This document shows positions 50,600 through 60,942 of a stretch of 64,000 nucleotides of DNA, piece by piece. A model generated the notes under the pieces. The model ran no database searches and was not told the DNA's origin. It saw only the letters and a program-made list of their open reading frames with translations. The stretch covers positions 62,001 to 126,000 of the forward strand of contig CACOMO010000002.1 in assembly GCA_902628335.1 (NCBI GenBank). The letters run 5' to 3'. Made by a program: the position numbers and the translations under genes. Each line of letters starts with the position of its first letter. Within the stretch, counting starts at the first letter, position 1. Source of the stretch: an uncultured Gammaproteobacteria bacterium (GTDB taxonomy: Bacteria > Pseudomonadota > Gammaproteobacteria > GCA-002705445 > GCA-002716945).

Positions 50600-50672
50600 G
50601 CCACCTTAGCTCAGTTGGTAGAGCAGGGGTTTTGTAAACCTCAGGTCGTCAGTTCGAATCTGACAGGTGGCT
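50600..50672 (+). tRNA. tRNA-Thr (TGT)
   Basis: Cloverleaf on the plus strand: acceptor GCCACCT / AGGTGGC, discriminator T, D-arm TAGCTCAGTTGGTAGAGCA, anticodon loop TTTTGTAAA giving TGT (reads ACA/ACG), T-arm AGTTCGAATCT. In E. coli the equivalent thrU lies directly before tyrU on the same strand; here it is inverted and 1.3 kb away, just upstream of greA. Confidence 0.97.
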
Positions 50673-50690
50673 CAATTAGTCGGTGTTATT

Positions 50691-51167
50691 ATGAACAAAG
50701 TACCCATGACCATAACTGGTGCTGAGCAATTGAAAGATGAATTAAAAAAACTTAAGAGTATCGATCGTCCAAATATTACAAAAGCTATCAAAGAGGCAAG
50801 AGAGAAAGGTGATTTAAAAGAGAACGCTGAATATCATGCCGCTAGAGAGGAGCAAAGTTTTGTTGAAGGTAGAATAAAAGATATTGAGGGTAAGTTATCT
50901 AATGCACAGATAATTGATATAAAAACTTTCCCTAAATCATCACGAGTGATATTCGGCTCAACGGTTGTGATAATAAGATTAGATGATAATAAAAAAATGA
51001 CATATATGCTAGTAGGTGAGGATGAAGCAGATATCAAGGAAAATAAAATTTCTATCACATCACCCATTGCACGAAGCTTAGTCGGCAAAGATGAGGGTGA
51101 GATTGTGGAGATTAAGACACCCGATGGTAGTAAAGAATTTGAAATTGAAGAAGTGAAATATGTCTAG
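50691..51167 (+). CDS. greA: Transcription elongation factor GreA
   Basis: GreA rescues backtracked RNA polymerase by stimulating transcript cleavage through its coiled-coil tip. The start [18 protein letters not shown] at 50691 avoids the tRNA; the track version begins inside it. The 158-residue product shows the coiled coil with the acidic tip region ([11 protein letters not shown] belongs to the C-terminal domain; [14 protein letters not shown] is the tip motif near residue 42). It is 18 bp after the tRNA and overlaps the next gene by 8 bp. Confidence 0.96.
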   Translation: MNKVPMTITGAEQLKDELKKLKSIDRPNITKAIKEAREKGDLKENAEYHAAREEQSFVEGRIKDIEGKLSNAQIIDIKTFPKSSRVIFGSTVVIIRLDDNKKMTYMLVGEDEADIKENKISITSPIARSLVGKDEGEIVEIKTPDGSKEFEIEEVKYV

Positions 51168-51534
51168 TCAAGATAACAACGTCCTCGGCGAACCTCTCGA
51201 AATATGTGGCGAAGAGCCACTTACAGGATACTTCAGAGATGGTTCATGTAAAACGGATAAGAGTGATTATGGTTCGCACACTGTCTGTGCTTTCGTGACA
51301 GAAGAATTTCTAGAATTTTCAAAGTCCAGAGGAAATGACCTGAAAACTCCGAGGCCAGATCTAAATTTCAAAGGGCTCAAAGAGGGTGATTCATGGTGTC
51401 TGTGTGCTAACAGGTGGCTTGAAGCATATCAAAATGGTGCTGCACCAAAGATTAAATTACGTTCTACTAATATTAGAGCTTTGGATGTTATAAGTTTAGA
51501 TATACTAAAAGCAAATGCGGTTGACATTTCTTGA
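51160..51534 (+). CDS. DUF2237 family protein
   Basis: A 124-residue protein of the DUF2237 family, whose biochemical role is unknown. Hallmarks are [14 protein letters not shown] near residue 20, [22 protein letters not shown] near 40, and [14 protein letters not shown] near 75. Conserved cysteines suggest metal or redox chemistry, but that is a guess. Its ATG lies inside the end of greA (8 bp overlap), so the two are probably co-translated. Confidence 0.85.
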   Translation: MSSQDNNVLGEPLEICGEEPLTGYFRDGSCKTDKSDYGSHTVCAFVTEEFLEFSKSRGNDLKTPRPDLNFKGLKEGDSWCLCANRWLEAYQNGAAPKIKLRSTNIRALDVISLDILKANAVDIS

Positions 51535-51565
51535 TGTATCACTTTTTCTATATCATAATTAACAT

Positions 51566-52117
51566 GTGAAAATTGTAATAAAATATTCGTTTTTAGTATT
51601 ATGTGTATTTATGTCAAAAATATCTAACGCATCCTGCCCAGAATCACTAGATTTCAATATGAAACTTTTGGGTGAGGATAAAGAGATTAATTTGTGCCAA
51701 GAATATCTGGGCAAAGTGATATTAGTGGTAAATACTGCAAGCAAATGTGGTTTTACTCCTCAATATGAGGGTTTAGAAAAGCTTTATCAAGAAAATAAAG
51801 ATAAAGGTCTTGTTGTCCTCGGTTTTCCATCTCATGATTTCTATCAAGAGCCAGGGACTGAAAAGGAAATTAAAGACTTCTGTAATCTTACTTATGATGT
51901 AAAATTTCCAATGTTCACAAAAACAACTGTTAGAGGCAAAAATGCTCATCCATTTTTTAAGTTACTTAGCGAGGAAACTGGGAGTTCACCAAAATGGAAC
52001 TTTCACAAGTATCTTATAGGTAAAGATGGTTCGATTATTGACAGTTTTTCAACCGTTACTGGCCCTGGTAGCAACAGAATTATAAAGAGAATAAGTGAAC
52101 TCTTAAACCAGAGTTAG
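51566..52117 (+). CDS. Glutathione peroxidase-like thiol peroxidase, predicted exported
   Basis: A cysteine-type glutathione peroxidase homologue that reduces peroxides with thioredoxin or glutathione. A signal peptide (YSFLVLCVFMSKISNA) suggests a periplasmic location. The peroxidatic cysteine is in NTASKCGFTPQYEGL, and the WNF motif (KWNFHKYL) supplies the Trp/Asn of the active site. The usual FPxNxF segment reads GFPSHDFYQEPG, so an Asn is replaced by His. Full length is 183 residues. The start lies 31 bp after DUF2237. Confidence 0.85.
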   Translation: MKIVIKYSFLVLCVFMSKISNASCPESLDFNMKLLGEDKEINLCQEYLGKVILVVNTASKCGFTPQYEGLEKLYQENKDKGLVVLGFPSHDFYQEPGTEKEIKDFCNLTYDVKFPMFTKTTVRGKNAHPFFKLLSEETGSSPKWNFHKYLIGKDGSIIDSFSTVTGPGSNRIIKRISELLNQS

Positions 52118-52161
52118 CATATCCTCACAATCAATTAACATAATAAAGTTCGTGAAAACAT

Positions 52162-52914
52162 TTATGTGTTATCTGATATTAGCCCAATTGATTTTAGAAC
52201 TAAGTCGGGTTCATAGTTTGTCTTTAGTGAAGAGTGACTCAAAACCTCCTGACCATATGATCCAGTTACTATAATCAGTGGGCTAGCGTCGATTTTCCTG
52301 GAGAATTCTTTGTATATTCTCTCAACAACCGTATTTACCATCAGTATATATCCATTGATGACCGCATGACTAGTCTCTCTCGCAAGGCAAATTCTGGAAG
52401 ATTTTTTTATCTTGTAGTCTCTCATGTTCTTTAGATTATGCGCTTGATCAAAACTGTTACGGTAGCCATCAAATCCGCTAAGTATGTAACCACCATTATG
52501 TCTAGCCTTACCATCAATGCAATCAATCGATATAGCGGTACCACAATCTATTAGAATGAGAGGCTTCTTAAATAAATTATAACTACCAACAATACTGCAC
52601 CACCTGTCATCTCCCAATTTAGATGGGTATTTATAACCATTTTTTACTCCAAGTAGAGAACTTGTAGATTTTATGCGGTTAGGTTTTAAAGAGAATATTT
52701 TTTTTAGATAATTAGTGATTCTGTTCTCGAGATCATCTGAAACTACGCTGACATATACCAATTTCTCAAAAGTCATTGATTTATATTTGTTGATTGTAGG
52801 TCTGATATTTTTGTGGTTGCACTTTAGGCATTTTTTTAATTTACCTTCACCCCAAATACCAAGTTTAATTTGAGTATTCCCAATGTCGATAAGTAATCTT
52901 GATTGCTTAGTCAT
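52162..52914 (-). CDS. coaX: Type III pantothenate kinase CoaX
   Basis: CoaX phosphorylates pantothenate, the first step of coenzyme A synthesis, and is not feedback-inhibited by CoA. The 250-residue product has the ASKHA-fold motifs LLIDIGNTQIKLGIW near residue 7, GDDRW near 102, and ILIDCGTAISIDCIDG near 120. It lies 1 base after birA, a common pairing in proteobacteria. Confidence 0.93.
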   Translation of the reverse strand: MTKQSRLLIDIGNTQIKLGIWGEGKLKKCLKCNHKNIRPTINKYKSMTFEKLVYVSVVSDDLENRITNYLKKIFSLKPNRIKSTSSLLGVKNGYKYPSKLGDDRWCSIVGSYNLFKKPLILIDCGTAISIDCIDGKARHNGGYILSGFDGYRNSFDQAHNLKNMRDYKIKKSSRICLARETSHAVINGYILMVNTVVERIYKEFSRKIDASPLIIVTGSYGQEVLSHSSLKTNYEPDLVLKSIGLISDNT

Positions 52915-52915
52915 C

Positions 52916-53533
52916 TTAAACAGCCTCGAGTTGTTTAATTTTAATCAGGAATTCGTCTTTTCTTTCCTCTAGAGATTTAAGATTGTTTAAAATCTGACCC
53001 AAAATGTCAGGCATAAGATCCTCTACGTCTCTTCTACTAATTTCAAGATTACCAGGGTTGCCATCTATGGATCTTAAAAGAGAATCAGGAAGTGAAATAT
53101 TTAATCCAACTCCAATTGCAGAATATATATTTTCAGAATCAAAAATGATATTTTCTATGAGAATACCTCCTACTTTTTTTCCATTTTTTAAAATATCATT
53201 TGGATATTTCAGTTTAAGACCATCTAAATTGAATTTCTGAAGAATCTCGATTATGGACATACCAACTACCTGACTCAAATAATCATTTCGGATAGTATCT
53301 TTATTGAGTTTAAGACATAATGTGAAAGAAAAAGAGTGTAAATTGTAATTAATCCACAGAGCCCCTCTTTTTCCCCTAGGTCTCCTTTGATTATTAGTTA
53401 AAACTACAATTGGTACCTGATCACGAATATATTTATAGTTTACGAAATCGTTAGTTGAAGAGACATAATTCTTGCAATAAACATTGATTCCCATGCTTTT
53501 AACATTGTCTTTAATTTTCTGTATGTTAAACAT
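52916..53533 (-). CDS. birA: Biotin-[acetyl-CoA-carboxylase] ligase (catalytic domain only)
   Basis: BirA attaches biotin to the carrier domain of acetyl-CoA carboxylase. The 205-residue product has the biotinyl-AMP loop (TNNQRRPRGKRGALW near residue 47) and the catalytic-lysine region (KYPNDILKNGKKVGGILIEN near 105). The N-terminal helix-turn-helix of the E. coli protein is missing, so it should not act as the bio operon repressor. It is cotranscribed with coaX. Confidence 0.9.
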   Translation of the reverse strand: MFNIQKIKDNVKSMGINVYCKNYVSSTNDFVNYKYIRDQVPIVVLTNNQRRPRGKRGALWINYNLHSFSFTLCLKLNKDTIRNDYLSQVVGMSIIEILQKFNLDGLKLKYPNDILKNGKKVGGILIENIIFDSENIYSAIGVGLNISLPDSLLRSIDGNPGNLEISRRDVEDLMPDILGQILNNLKSLEERKDEFLIKIKQLEAV

Positions 53534-53606
53534 ATTTTGACATGAATTTTGCTTTAACTTATTATGATTTTGCTATTAAATATATATAGGATTAAGTTAG
53601 CATAAA

Positions 53607-54350
53607 ATGGCAATTAATTGGATAGAGACAGAAATAATAGAACACAAACGATGGACCGAAGTGTTGGCCTCTTTAAAATTCAAGGGTAACGTTCTTCCAT
53701 ATACAGCAGGTCAATTCACGAAAGTCGGTTTAGAAATAGATGGTGAGATGATTTCTCGTCCATATTCATATGTGAGTTCACCAAATGAGGATTTTTTAGA
53801 GATTGTCTATGTTATGGTGCCTGATGGCAAACTTACTCCCGCATTAAGTGGTTTAAATGTTGGTGATAAATTATTTGCAATGGAAAAGGCATCTGGTTTT
53901 TTTGTCATGAGTGAAGTTCCGGATGGAGATGATCTTTGGATGCTTGCTACTGGAACAGGTGTAGGCGTATTTATATCTCTTCTTAAAACCAGCGAACCAT
54001 GGAATAGGTTCAAAAATATTGTTCTTGTTCATGGAGTGAGAGCAGCCGATGAACTTACATACAAAAATCAGATAGATGAATTCTCAAATCAATATGGAGA
54101 TCGCTTTACATACATACCAACTGTTACCAGAGAGAAAAAAGATAATTGTTTGAATCTCAGAATACCAGCTGGTTTGAAGGATAATAAATTCCAAGAAATT
54201 GCAAACTTAGAAATTACAAATAAAACCCAAGTCATGATATGTGGCAACCCAGATATGATCAATGATACAGTGAGCTTGCTGGAGAAATCGGGTTTAGAGA
54301 GAAATCGAAGAAGTAAGCCAGGCAACATCACTCTCGAGAAATATTGGTAA
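53607..54350 (+). CDS. fpr: Ferredoxin/flavodoxin-NADP+ reductase Fpr
   Basis: Fpr exchanges electrons between NADPH and ferredoxin or flavodoxin, supporting Fe-S repair and redox defence. The 247-residue product has the FAD-binding motif SRPYSYVSSP near residue 50, the nucleotide-binding segment LATGTGVGVFISLL near 113 and CGNPDMINDT near 211, and ends EKYW, typical of the bacterial subclass. It is separated from birA by a divergent promoter region of 73 bp. Confidence 0.93.
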   Translation: MAINWIETEIIEHKRWTEVLASLKFKGNVLPYTAGQFTKVGLEIDGEMISRPYSYVSSPNEDFLEIVYVMVPDGKLTPALSGLNVGDKLFAMEKASGFFVMSEVPDGDDLWMLATGTGVGVFISLLKTSEPWNRFKNIVLVHGVRAADELTYKNQIDEFSNQYGDRFTYIPTVTREKKDNCLNLRIPAGLKDNKFQEIANLEITNKTQVMICGNPDMINDTVSLLEKSGLERNRRSKPGNITLEKYW

Positions 54351-54444
54351 TTAATCCAAATTCTGATTCCCCAGGATAATAAGTCATTCTATCACCCTTA
54401 TATCAGGAGGGTTTAGGCAATAAATGATAATAATTCCTATTTAC

Positions 54445-54459
54445 AAATGATTATCATTT
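54445..54459. promoter_or_regulatory. Fur-box-like palindrome AAATGATTATCATTT upstream of azoR
   Basis: A perfect 7-1-7 palindrome 39-53 bp upstream of the azoreductase ATG, preceded by a half-site-like AAATGATAATAATT at 54422-54435 and followed by CATATAAT that would serve as a -10. It matches the classical Fur box pattern (GATAATGATAATCATTATC) over most of its length and shares its 11-base core with the site at 2958-2968. Confidence 0.6.
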
Positions 54460-54497
54460 ACATATAATACTCCTATAAGAAAAATTGGAGAGATATC

Positions 54498-55124
54498 ATG
54501 AAAAAAGTATTATATATCGAGGCGTCACCTCGAAAAGAAAGATCGCATTCCATCAAGATTGCAAAAGAATACATCGCTAAAGTTACAGAAAATAAAAGCG
54601 ATGTAGAAGTAAAAACAATCGATCTCTGGTCGATGAACCTCCCTGAATTTGACGGAGATATGATGGATGCGAAATATGCCACAATAGCTGGAAGCGACCC
54701 TACAGATGGCCAAAAATCTGAATGGGGTAAAGTAAAAAACATTTTTGATGAATTCGCAGATGCTGATTATTATGTGTTCAGCGTTCCTATGTGGAATTTT
54801 AATATTCCATATAAACTTAAACATTATATAGATATCGTGACACAGCCAGGAATGTCATGGAGTTTTACGCCGGAAGAGGGCTATAAGGGTCTCATGTCAG
54901 GAAGAACTGCAACTGTGATATACGCAAGTGGCGACGGATATGGTGAAGGAACTGGATTCGAGTCTTATGACTTACAAAAACCTTATATTGAACTATGGCT
55001 AGCATTTATTGGTTTTGACAAAGTTGAAAAAGTTATTGCAGACCGAACATTATTTGAGCCAGAGGAATCTGAAAAAAGAGCATCTGATGTTGCTCAAAAA
55101 TTAGCAAACTCACATTCATTATAA
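54498..55124 (+). CDS. azoR: FMN-dependent NADH-azoreductase / quinone reductase AzoR
   Basis: A flavodoxin-fold enzyme that reduces azo compounds and quinones with two electrons, limiting redox cycling. The 208-residue product has the FMN phosphate loop (EASPRKERSHSIKIA near residue 8) and PMWNFNIPYKLKHYIDIV near 98, which binds the isoalloxazine ring. It is preceded by GGAGAG and a Fur-like site, and followed 15 bp later by a peroxiredoxin, together forming a redox-defence pair. Confidence 0.92.
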   Translation: MKKVLYIEASPRKERSHSIKIAKEYIAKVTENKSDVEVKTIDLWSMNLPEFDGDMMDAKYATIAGSDPTDGQKSEWGKVKNIFDEFADADYYVFSVPMWNFNIPYKLKHYIDIVTQPGMSWSFTPEEGYKGLMSGRTATVIYASGDGYGEGTGFESYDLQKPYIELWLAFIGFDKVEKVIADRTLFEPEESEKRASDVAQKLANSHSL

Positions 55125-55139
55125 ATTAGGAGGAGAACA

Positions 55140-55787
55140 ATGAGTTTAAAACTAGGAGAAACAGCGCCTGACTTTAAGGCACAAACAACAGATGGTGAAA
55201 TTAGCTTTCATGACTATATTGGTGATAGTTATTGCATGTTATTCTCACACCCTAAGGATTTTACGCCTGTGTGTAGTACAGAATTATCAAGAACAGCTGC
55301 ACTAAAGCCTGAATTTGATAAGCGTAACACTAAAATTATTGGTTTATCTGTAGATAGTGTTGGTGATCACTCTAAGTGGGAGAGTGATATTGGAGATGTA
55401 GCAGAGCATTTTAATGGTGCGCCGCTTAATTTTCCATTAATAGCAGATAATGATAAAAAAATATCTGAATTATATGGAATGATTCATCCTGGTGAGTTAG
55501 ATCAACTAACAATCAGAAGTGTATTCATAATCGGTCCAGATAAAAAAATAAAACTAATAATGACCTATCCGGCAAGCACAGGTAGAAATTTTAATGAAAT
55601 TCTACGTGCTCTAGACTCAATTCAATTGACAGCAGACCATAAAGTGGCAACACCTGTTGATTGGCAACATGGAGACGATTGTATTATCGTTCCAGCATTA
55701 TCTGATGATGATGCAAAAGGCTTATTTCCAAATGGCTGGAAAACTCTTAAATCATATTTAAGACTAGTTCCAGATCCAAAAAAATAA
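55140..55787 (+). CDS. 1-Cys peroxiredoxin (Prx6-type)
   Basis: A 215-residue thiol peroxidase of the Prx6/AhpC-like 1-Cys group. The peroxidatic site reads HPKDFTPVCSTELSR near residues 38-52 with the conserved Thr and later Arg. The extended C-terminal domain, with SFIIGPDKKIKL-like and PSTGRNF motifs (YPASTGRNFNEILR near 143), is typical of Prx6. No resolving cysteine is evident. The ribosome-binding site AGGAGGAGAACAATG is very strong, suggesting high expression together with azoR. Confidence 0.92.
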   Translation: MSLKLGETAPDFKAQTTDGEISFHDYIGDSYCMLFSHPKDFTPVCSTELSRTAALKPEFDKRNTKIIGLSVDSVGDHSKWESDIGDVAEHFNGAPLNFPLIADNDKKISELYGMIHPGELDQLTIRSVFIIGPDKKIKLIMTYPASTGRNFNEILRALDSIQLTADHKVATPVDWQHGDDCIIVPALSDDDAKGLFPNGWKTLKSYLRLVPDPKK

Positions 55788-55803
55788 ATTTGTTGATTAT
55801 GGG

Positions 55804-55968
55804 TCTTAACCTAGAAATGTTTAGTATATATCTCTCCCCATAAACTACCTTAGGTTAAGATCTACAAATTTCATGTAGATGGGTCCTAGTAAATCGTCCA
55901 ATCATAACTAGCTTACTAGGGCCTAAACATTAAAAAATTATCATAAAAAAAGCCCCGTCAACGGGGCT
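55804..55968 (+). ncRNA. Candidate structured RNA ending in a terminator
   Basis: Between the peroxiredoxin stop and the rRNA terminator lie several perfect inverted repeats: TCTTAACCT/AGGTTAAGA (55804-55812 with 55852-55860), TCTACA/TGTAGA (55861-55879), GGTCCTAGTAA/TTACTAGGGCC (55882-55892 with 55913-55923, one wobble), and AATGTTTAG/CTAAACATT (55816-55824 with 55923-55931), which would form a pseudoknot. The plus strand ends in a Rho-independent terminator. No ORF fits. It may be a small RNA, or the 3' untranslated region of the azoR-peroxiredoxin mRNA. I recognise no known RNA family. Confidence 0.35.
55951..55968. terminator. Bidirectional Rho-independent terminator of the rRNA operon
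   Basis: AGCCCCGT-CA-ACGGGGCT makes an 8 bp GC-rich stem with a tight loop. A-runs lie on one side and T-runs on the other, so it works in both directions: for 5S rRNA reading leftwards and for the region downstream of the peroxiredoxin reading rightwards. Confidence 0.9.
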
Positions 55969-55980
55969 TTTTATTCAAGC

Positions 55981-56092
55981 TGACAGTGTCCTACTCTCAC
56001 ATAGGGAGACCCTATACTACCATCGGCGCTATATGGTTTCACTTCTGAGTTCGGGATGGATCAGGTGGTTCCCATATGCTATTGCCATCAAA
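55981..56092 (-). rRNA. rrf: 5S ribosomal RNA
   Basis: The reverse strand reads TGGCAATAGC, then GGGAACCACCTGATCCATCC, CCGAACTCAGAAGTGAAAC and GCGCCGATGGTAGT, all conserved 5S elements, closing with AGAGTAGGACACTGTCA. Ends are approximate. It lies about 70 bp after 23S and 13 bp before the terminator. Confidence 0.93.
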
Positions 56093-56156
56093 CATTGAAT
56101 TCTTAGAATCCATAAATGGAATTGTACAATTCTAATCTTAATCTTAGACACTTTTA

Positions 56157-56164
56157 AAGTTATA

Positions 56165-56166
<2 letters not shown>
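56157..56166 (-). repeat. 3' arm of the 23S processing stem
   Basis: AAGTTATAAG here is the exact inverse complement of CTTATAACTT at 59075-59084. The pair brackets the 23S gene and would form the long-range stem cut by RNase III to release pre-23S rRNA. That both arms fit confirms the 23S boundaries. Confidence 0.7.
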
Positions 56167-59074
<2,908 letters not shown>

Positions 59075-59075
<1 letters not shown>

Positions 59076-59084
59076 TTATAACTT
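59075..59084 (-). repeat. 5' arm of the 23S processing stem
   Basis: CTTATAACTT pairs with AAGTTATAAG at 56157-56166 across the 23S gene, giving a 10 bp perfect stem next to the mature ends. This is the expected RNase III substrate. Confidence 0.7.
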
Positions 59085-59231
59085 AAAAAATGCCTATAAA
59101 AGCAATTTCTAAATCGGTTCTCGTCATTAAAAGTAACATTTCCAACATTGTATCTTTTTAATACAAAAGGTTGATTTTAATTCTAAGATTAAAATGCATA
59201 TGTACAATTCCAAATTTTCATCAGAGCTTAA

Positions 59232-59250
59232 AAAAGCGAGCATCGCTTTT
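59232..59250 (-). terminator. Weak hairpin with T-run in the tRNA-Ala-23S spacer
   Basis: AAAAGCGA-GCA-TCGCTTTT is an 8 bp stem; read in the operon direction it is followed by TTTTTTAAG. It looks like a weak terminator or processing signal inside the 280-base spacer between tRNA-Ala and 23S. Antitermination normally overrides such signals in rRNA operons. The rest of the spacer holds no gene that I can see. Confidence 0.35.
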
Positions 59251-59355
59251 AATACTCACCGAAGATAATTATAGCTGAATGCTAATGAATTAGTAGTGTT
59301 ATTTGAAGAGATTTTGTGAATTTATAGGGTTTCCAGGCCCGTTTTTCTTACTCTT

Positions 59356-59428
59356 TGGAGCTAGTCGGGATCGAACCGACGACCTCCTGCTTGCAAAGCA
59401 GATGCTCTCCCAGCTGAGCTATAGCCCC
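59356..59428 (-). tRNA. tRNA-Ala (TGC)
   Basis: The reverse strand folds with acceptor GGGGCTA / TAGCTCC, discriminator A, D-arm TAGCTCAGCTGGGAGAGC, anticodon loop TTTGCAA giving TGC, and T-arm GGTTCGATCC. This is the tRNA normally found in the 16S-23S spacer; here it is the first gene of the rRNA unit, with no tRNA-Ile and no 16S. Confidence 0.97.
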
Positions 59429-59447
59429 GAAAAATCAGAGTAATTAG

Positions 59448-59476
59448 AGTGTATATTCGATGATGAAATTATTCAA
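59448..59476 (-). promoter_or_regulatory. Putative promoter of the tRNA-Ala-23S-5S unit
   Basis: In the transcription direction the strand reads TTGAAT, 17 bases, TACACT, each hexamer matching four of six consensus positions at ideal spacing. Predicted transcription would start about 12 bases before tRNA-Ala. The element lies between the methyltransferase stop and the tRNA, consistent with independent transcription of 23S. Confidence 0.45.
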
Positions 59477-59502
59477 CATCAAGTTAAACAATAAAACGTG
59501 TT

Positions 59503-60300
59503 CTATAGTTTGATCGCCCTCGTCATAAGATAACTCTGTATGACGGCATTATTTTCAAAATACTCACCAAGGAGTACATCCATCTCGCCTCTGAAAAGAG
59601 TTAATTTACTGGGATCTTCAATCTGGAGCTTCTTAACAACTGCTGAAACAGGACCTATATACCTCTCAAGAAGTATTCTCATATGTGCTGGGCTCATCGC
59701 TGGGTTGCCATACTGAGCTCTATGGAAGGTAACATGTTTTACTTTTTCACCAAGCCTATTTTTTATTACCTCAATTTTCCCCCAATCAACAGGAGATGAA
59801 ATACCTGTTGGAGGTTGAGCTCCATATTTTGCTGTCAAAATAAATAGCCTTCCTGTTAATAATTCTGGGGGCCATGTTGAAAATGCAATAACTCCTCCTG
59901 GTTTAAGGACCCTCAACATTTCGCTTATGGCTATATCAGCACGAGGTGCAAACATATGACCGAATTGACTCAAAACGAAATCAAATTTGTCATTGTCATA
60001 GGGGAGTTGTTCAACGTCTGCTATCTGAAACTCTATTTCAAAACCAGAAATCATTGAATTTTCTTTTGCTCTCGCAATTAGCTCGGGGGTTAAGTCCGAT
60101 GCTGTAACCTTTGCACCAACTTGTGCAGCAGTTATTGCAACTACGCCAGTTCCACATCCAACATCTACAACATAATCGCCTTTTTGAACTCCTGCAAATT
60201 TAACTAACTCTGGAGCAGCTAATCCAGTCACTGTCTCAAATGCAGCAAAAGTTGCCCACATTTTTTTTGCATTAGCTTTGATTGCGCTGTAATCAGTCAT
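59503..60300 (-). CDS. Class I SAM-dependent methyltransferase (UbiE-like fold)
   Basis: A 265-residue methyltransferase. Motif I reads VVDVGCGTGVVAI near residue 44; ASDLTPELIARAKEN gives the acidic ribose-binding residue; FDFVLSQFGHMFAP and LRVLKPGGVIAFSTW are motifs II/III. It resembles small-molecule methyltransferases of the UbiE/MenG branch, but the substrate is unknown and the full ubiE motif set is not seen. It reads toward the rRNA unit, where 16S would be expected. Confidence 0.8.
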   Translation of the reverse strand: MTDYSAIKANAKKMWATFAAFETVTGLAAPELVKFAGVQKGDYVVDVGCGTGVVAITAAQVGAKVTASDLTPELIARAKENSMISGFEIEFQIADVEQLPYDNDKFDFVLSQFGHMFAPRADIAISEMLRVLKPGGVIAFSTWPPELLTGRLFILTAKYGAQPPTGISSPVDWGKIEVIKNRLGEKVKHVTFHRAQYGNPAMSPAHMRILLERYIGPVSAVVKKLQIEDPSKLTLFRGEMDVLLGEYFENNAVIQSYLMTRAIKL

Positions 60301-60334
60301 ATAATCAATTAAGCATAACTTGGACTAATTGTCG

Positions 60335-60463
60335 ATGAATAAGAAAAAAAACTTTTTAGGCTTTAGTAGAGAAAATCCATTTAGCTGGATTTTACCGATC
60401 CTATTAGCTGGCTTCGTTGTGCCGTTAATAATTACATTGATCCTTTACGTAGTATTTGTTTAA
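60335..60463 (+). CDS. Micro-protein with one transmembrane helix (42 aa)
   Basis: Too short for the ORF track. ATG at 60335 reads MNKKKNFLGFSRENPFSWIL and on through a hydrophobic segment (LLAGFVVPLIITLILYVVF) to TAA. Its basic N-terminus predicts an N-in topology. It lies between divergent genes with no other content. No family is recognised. Confidence 0.55.
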   Translation: MNKKKNFLGFSRENPFSWILPILLAGFVVPLIITLILYVVFV

Positions 60464-60465
60464 TA

Positions 60466-60771
60466 CTATAAAACTACATTAAATCCCTCAAATTCCGGGT
60501 GTCCAATATATAGAGGTTTGTTTTCTCCAGCATTTTTATGTGCTTTTCTAAAAGCCTCGGATTTTGTCCATGCAATAAAATGATCCTTGCTCTGCCATGT
60601 TGAATGAGAGGAATAAAGAGTGTATTCATTAGTTGCTTCTCCGCGAAGTAAATTAAAATCTATAAATCCATCTACTTCATCAAGAAATGTCTCTCTTGTT
60701 TTCCAAACATTCTCAAAATCATTTTCTTTACCTAAAATAATTTTGAATCTATTCATAGCTATAAATTTCAT
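60466..60771 (-). CDS. Antibiotic-biosynthesis-monooxygenase (ABM) domain protein, possibly haem-degrading
   Basis: A 101-residue single ABM/dimeric ferredoxin-like domain. The central beta-strand pattern (GFIDFNLLRG) and the helix after YTLYSSHSTWQSKDHFIAWTKSEAFRKAH resemble IsdG/HmoB-type haem monooxygenases, which open haem to release iron. The Trp and His in STWQSKDHF and AFRKAHKNA are suggestive, but haem activity is not proven by sequence. ATGs at 60771 and 60756 are both possible starts. Confidence 0.75.
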   Translation of the reverse strand: MKFIAMNRFKIILGKENDFENVWKTRETFLDEVDGFIDFNLLRGEATNEYTLYSSHSTWQSKDHFIAWTKSEAFRKAHKNAGENKPLYIGHPEFEGFNVVL

Positions 60772-60813
60772 AAATATACGATAGCACTATTTACTCTATG
60801 ATAAAATATTATT

Positions 60814-60930
60814 ATGGCTGAAAAAAATAAGAGTAAAAAAATTATTCTACTAGAATCGTTCAAATTATTTCTAGTAGGAATATCAATGGTAAGTCTGTCA
60901 ATTTTTATCTTAATCAGTCTATTTAGCTAA
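60814..60930 (+). CDS. Micro-protein with one transmembrane helix (38 aa)
   Basis: Not in the track. From 60814 it reads MAEKNKSKKIILLESFKLFL and continues as an almost wholly hydrophobic segment to a TAA at 60930. A lysine-rich N-terminus followed by a single helix predicts a small inner-membrane peptide. It resembles the 42-residue neighbour in layout but not sequence. Upstream ribosome-binding signal is weak. Confidence 0.45.
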   Translation: MAEKNKSKKIILLESFKLFLVGISMVSLSIFILISLFS

Positions 60931-60942
60931 TATACGGTGGTG

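Noticed and set aside
59430-59502. Remnant of 16S rRNA or tRNA-Ile upstream of tRNA-Ala
   Set aside because: The 73 bases hold no conserved rRNA segment or cloverleaf, only promoter-like sequence.
59503-60300. 16S rRNA methyltransferase (resistance type)
   Set aside because: The motifs fit the UbiE-like small-molecule group; nothing specific to rRNA methyltransferases was seen, despite its position next to the rRNA unit.
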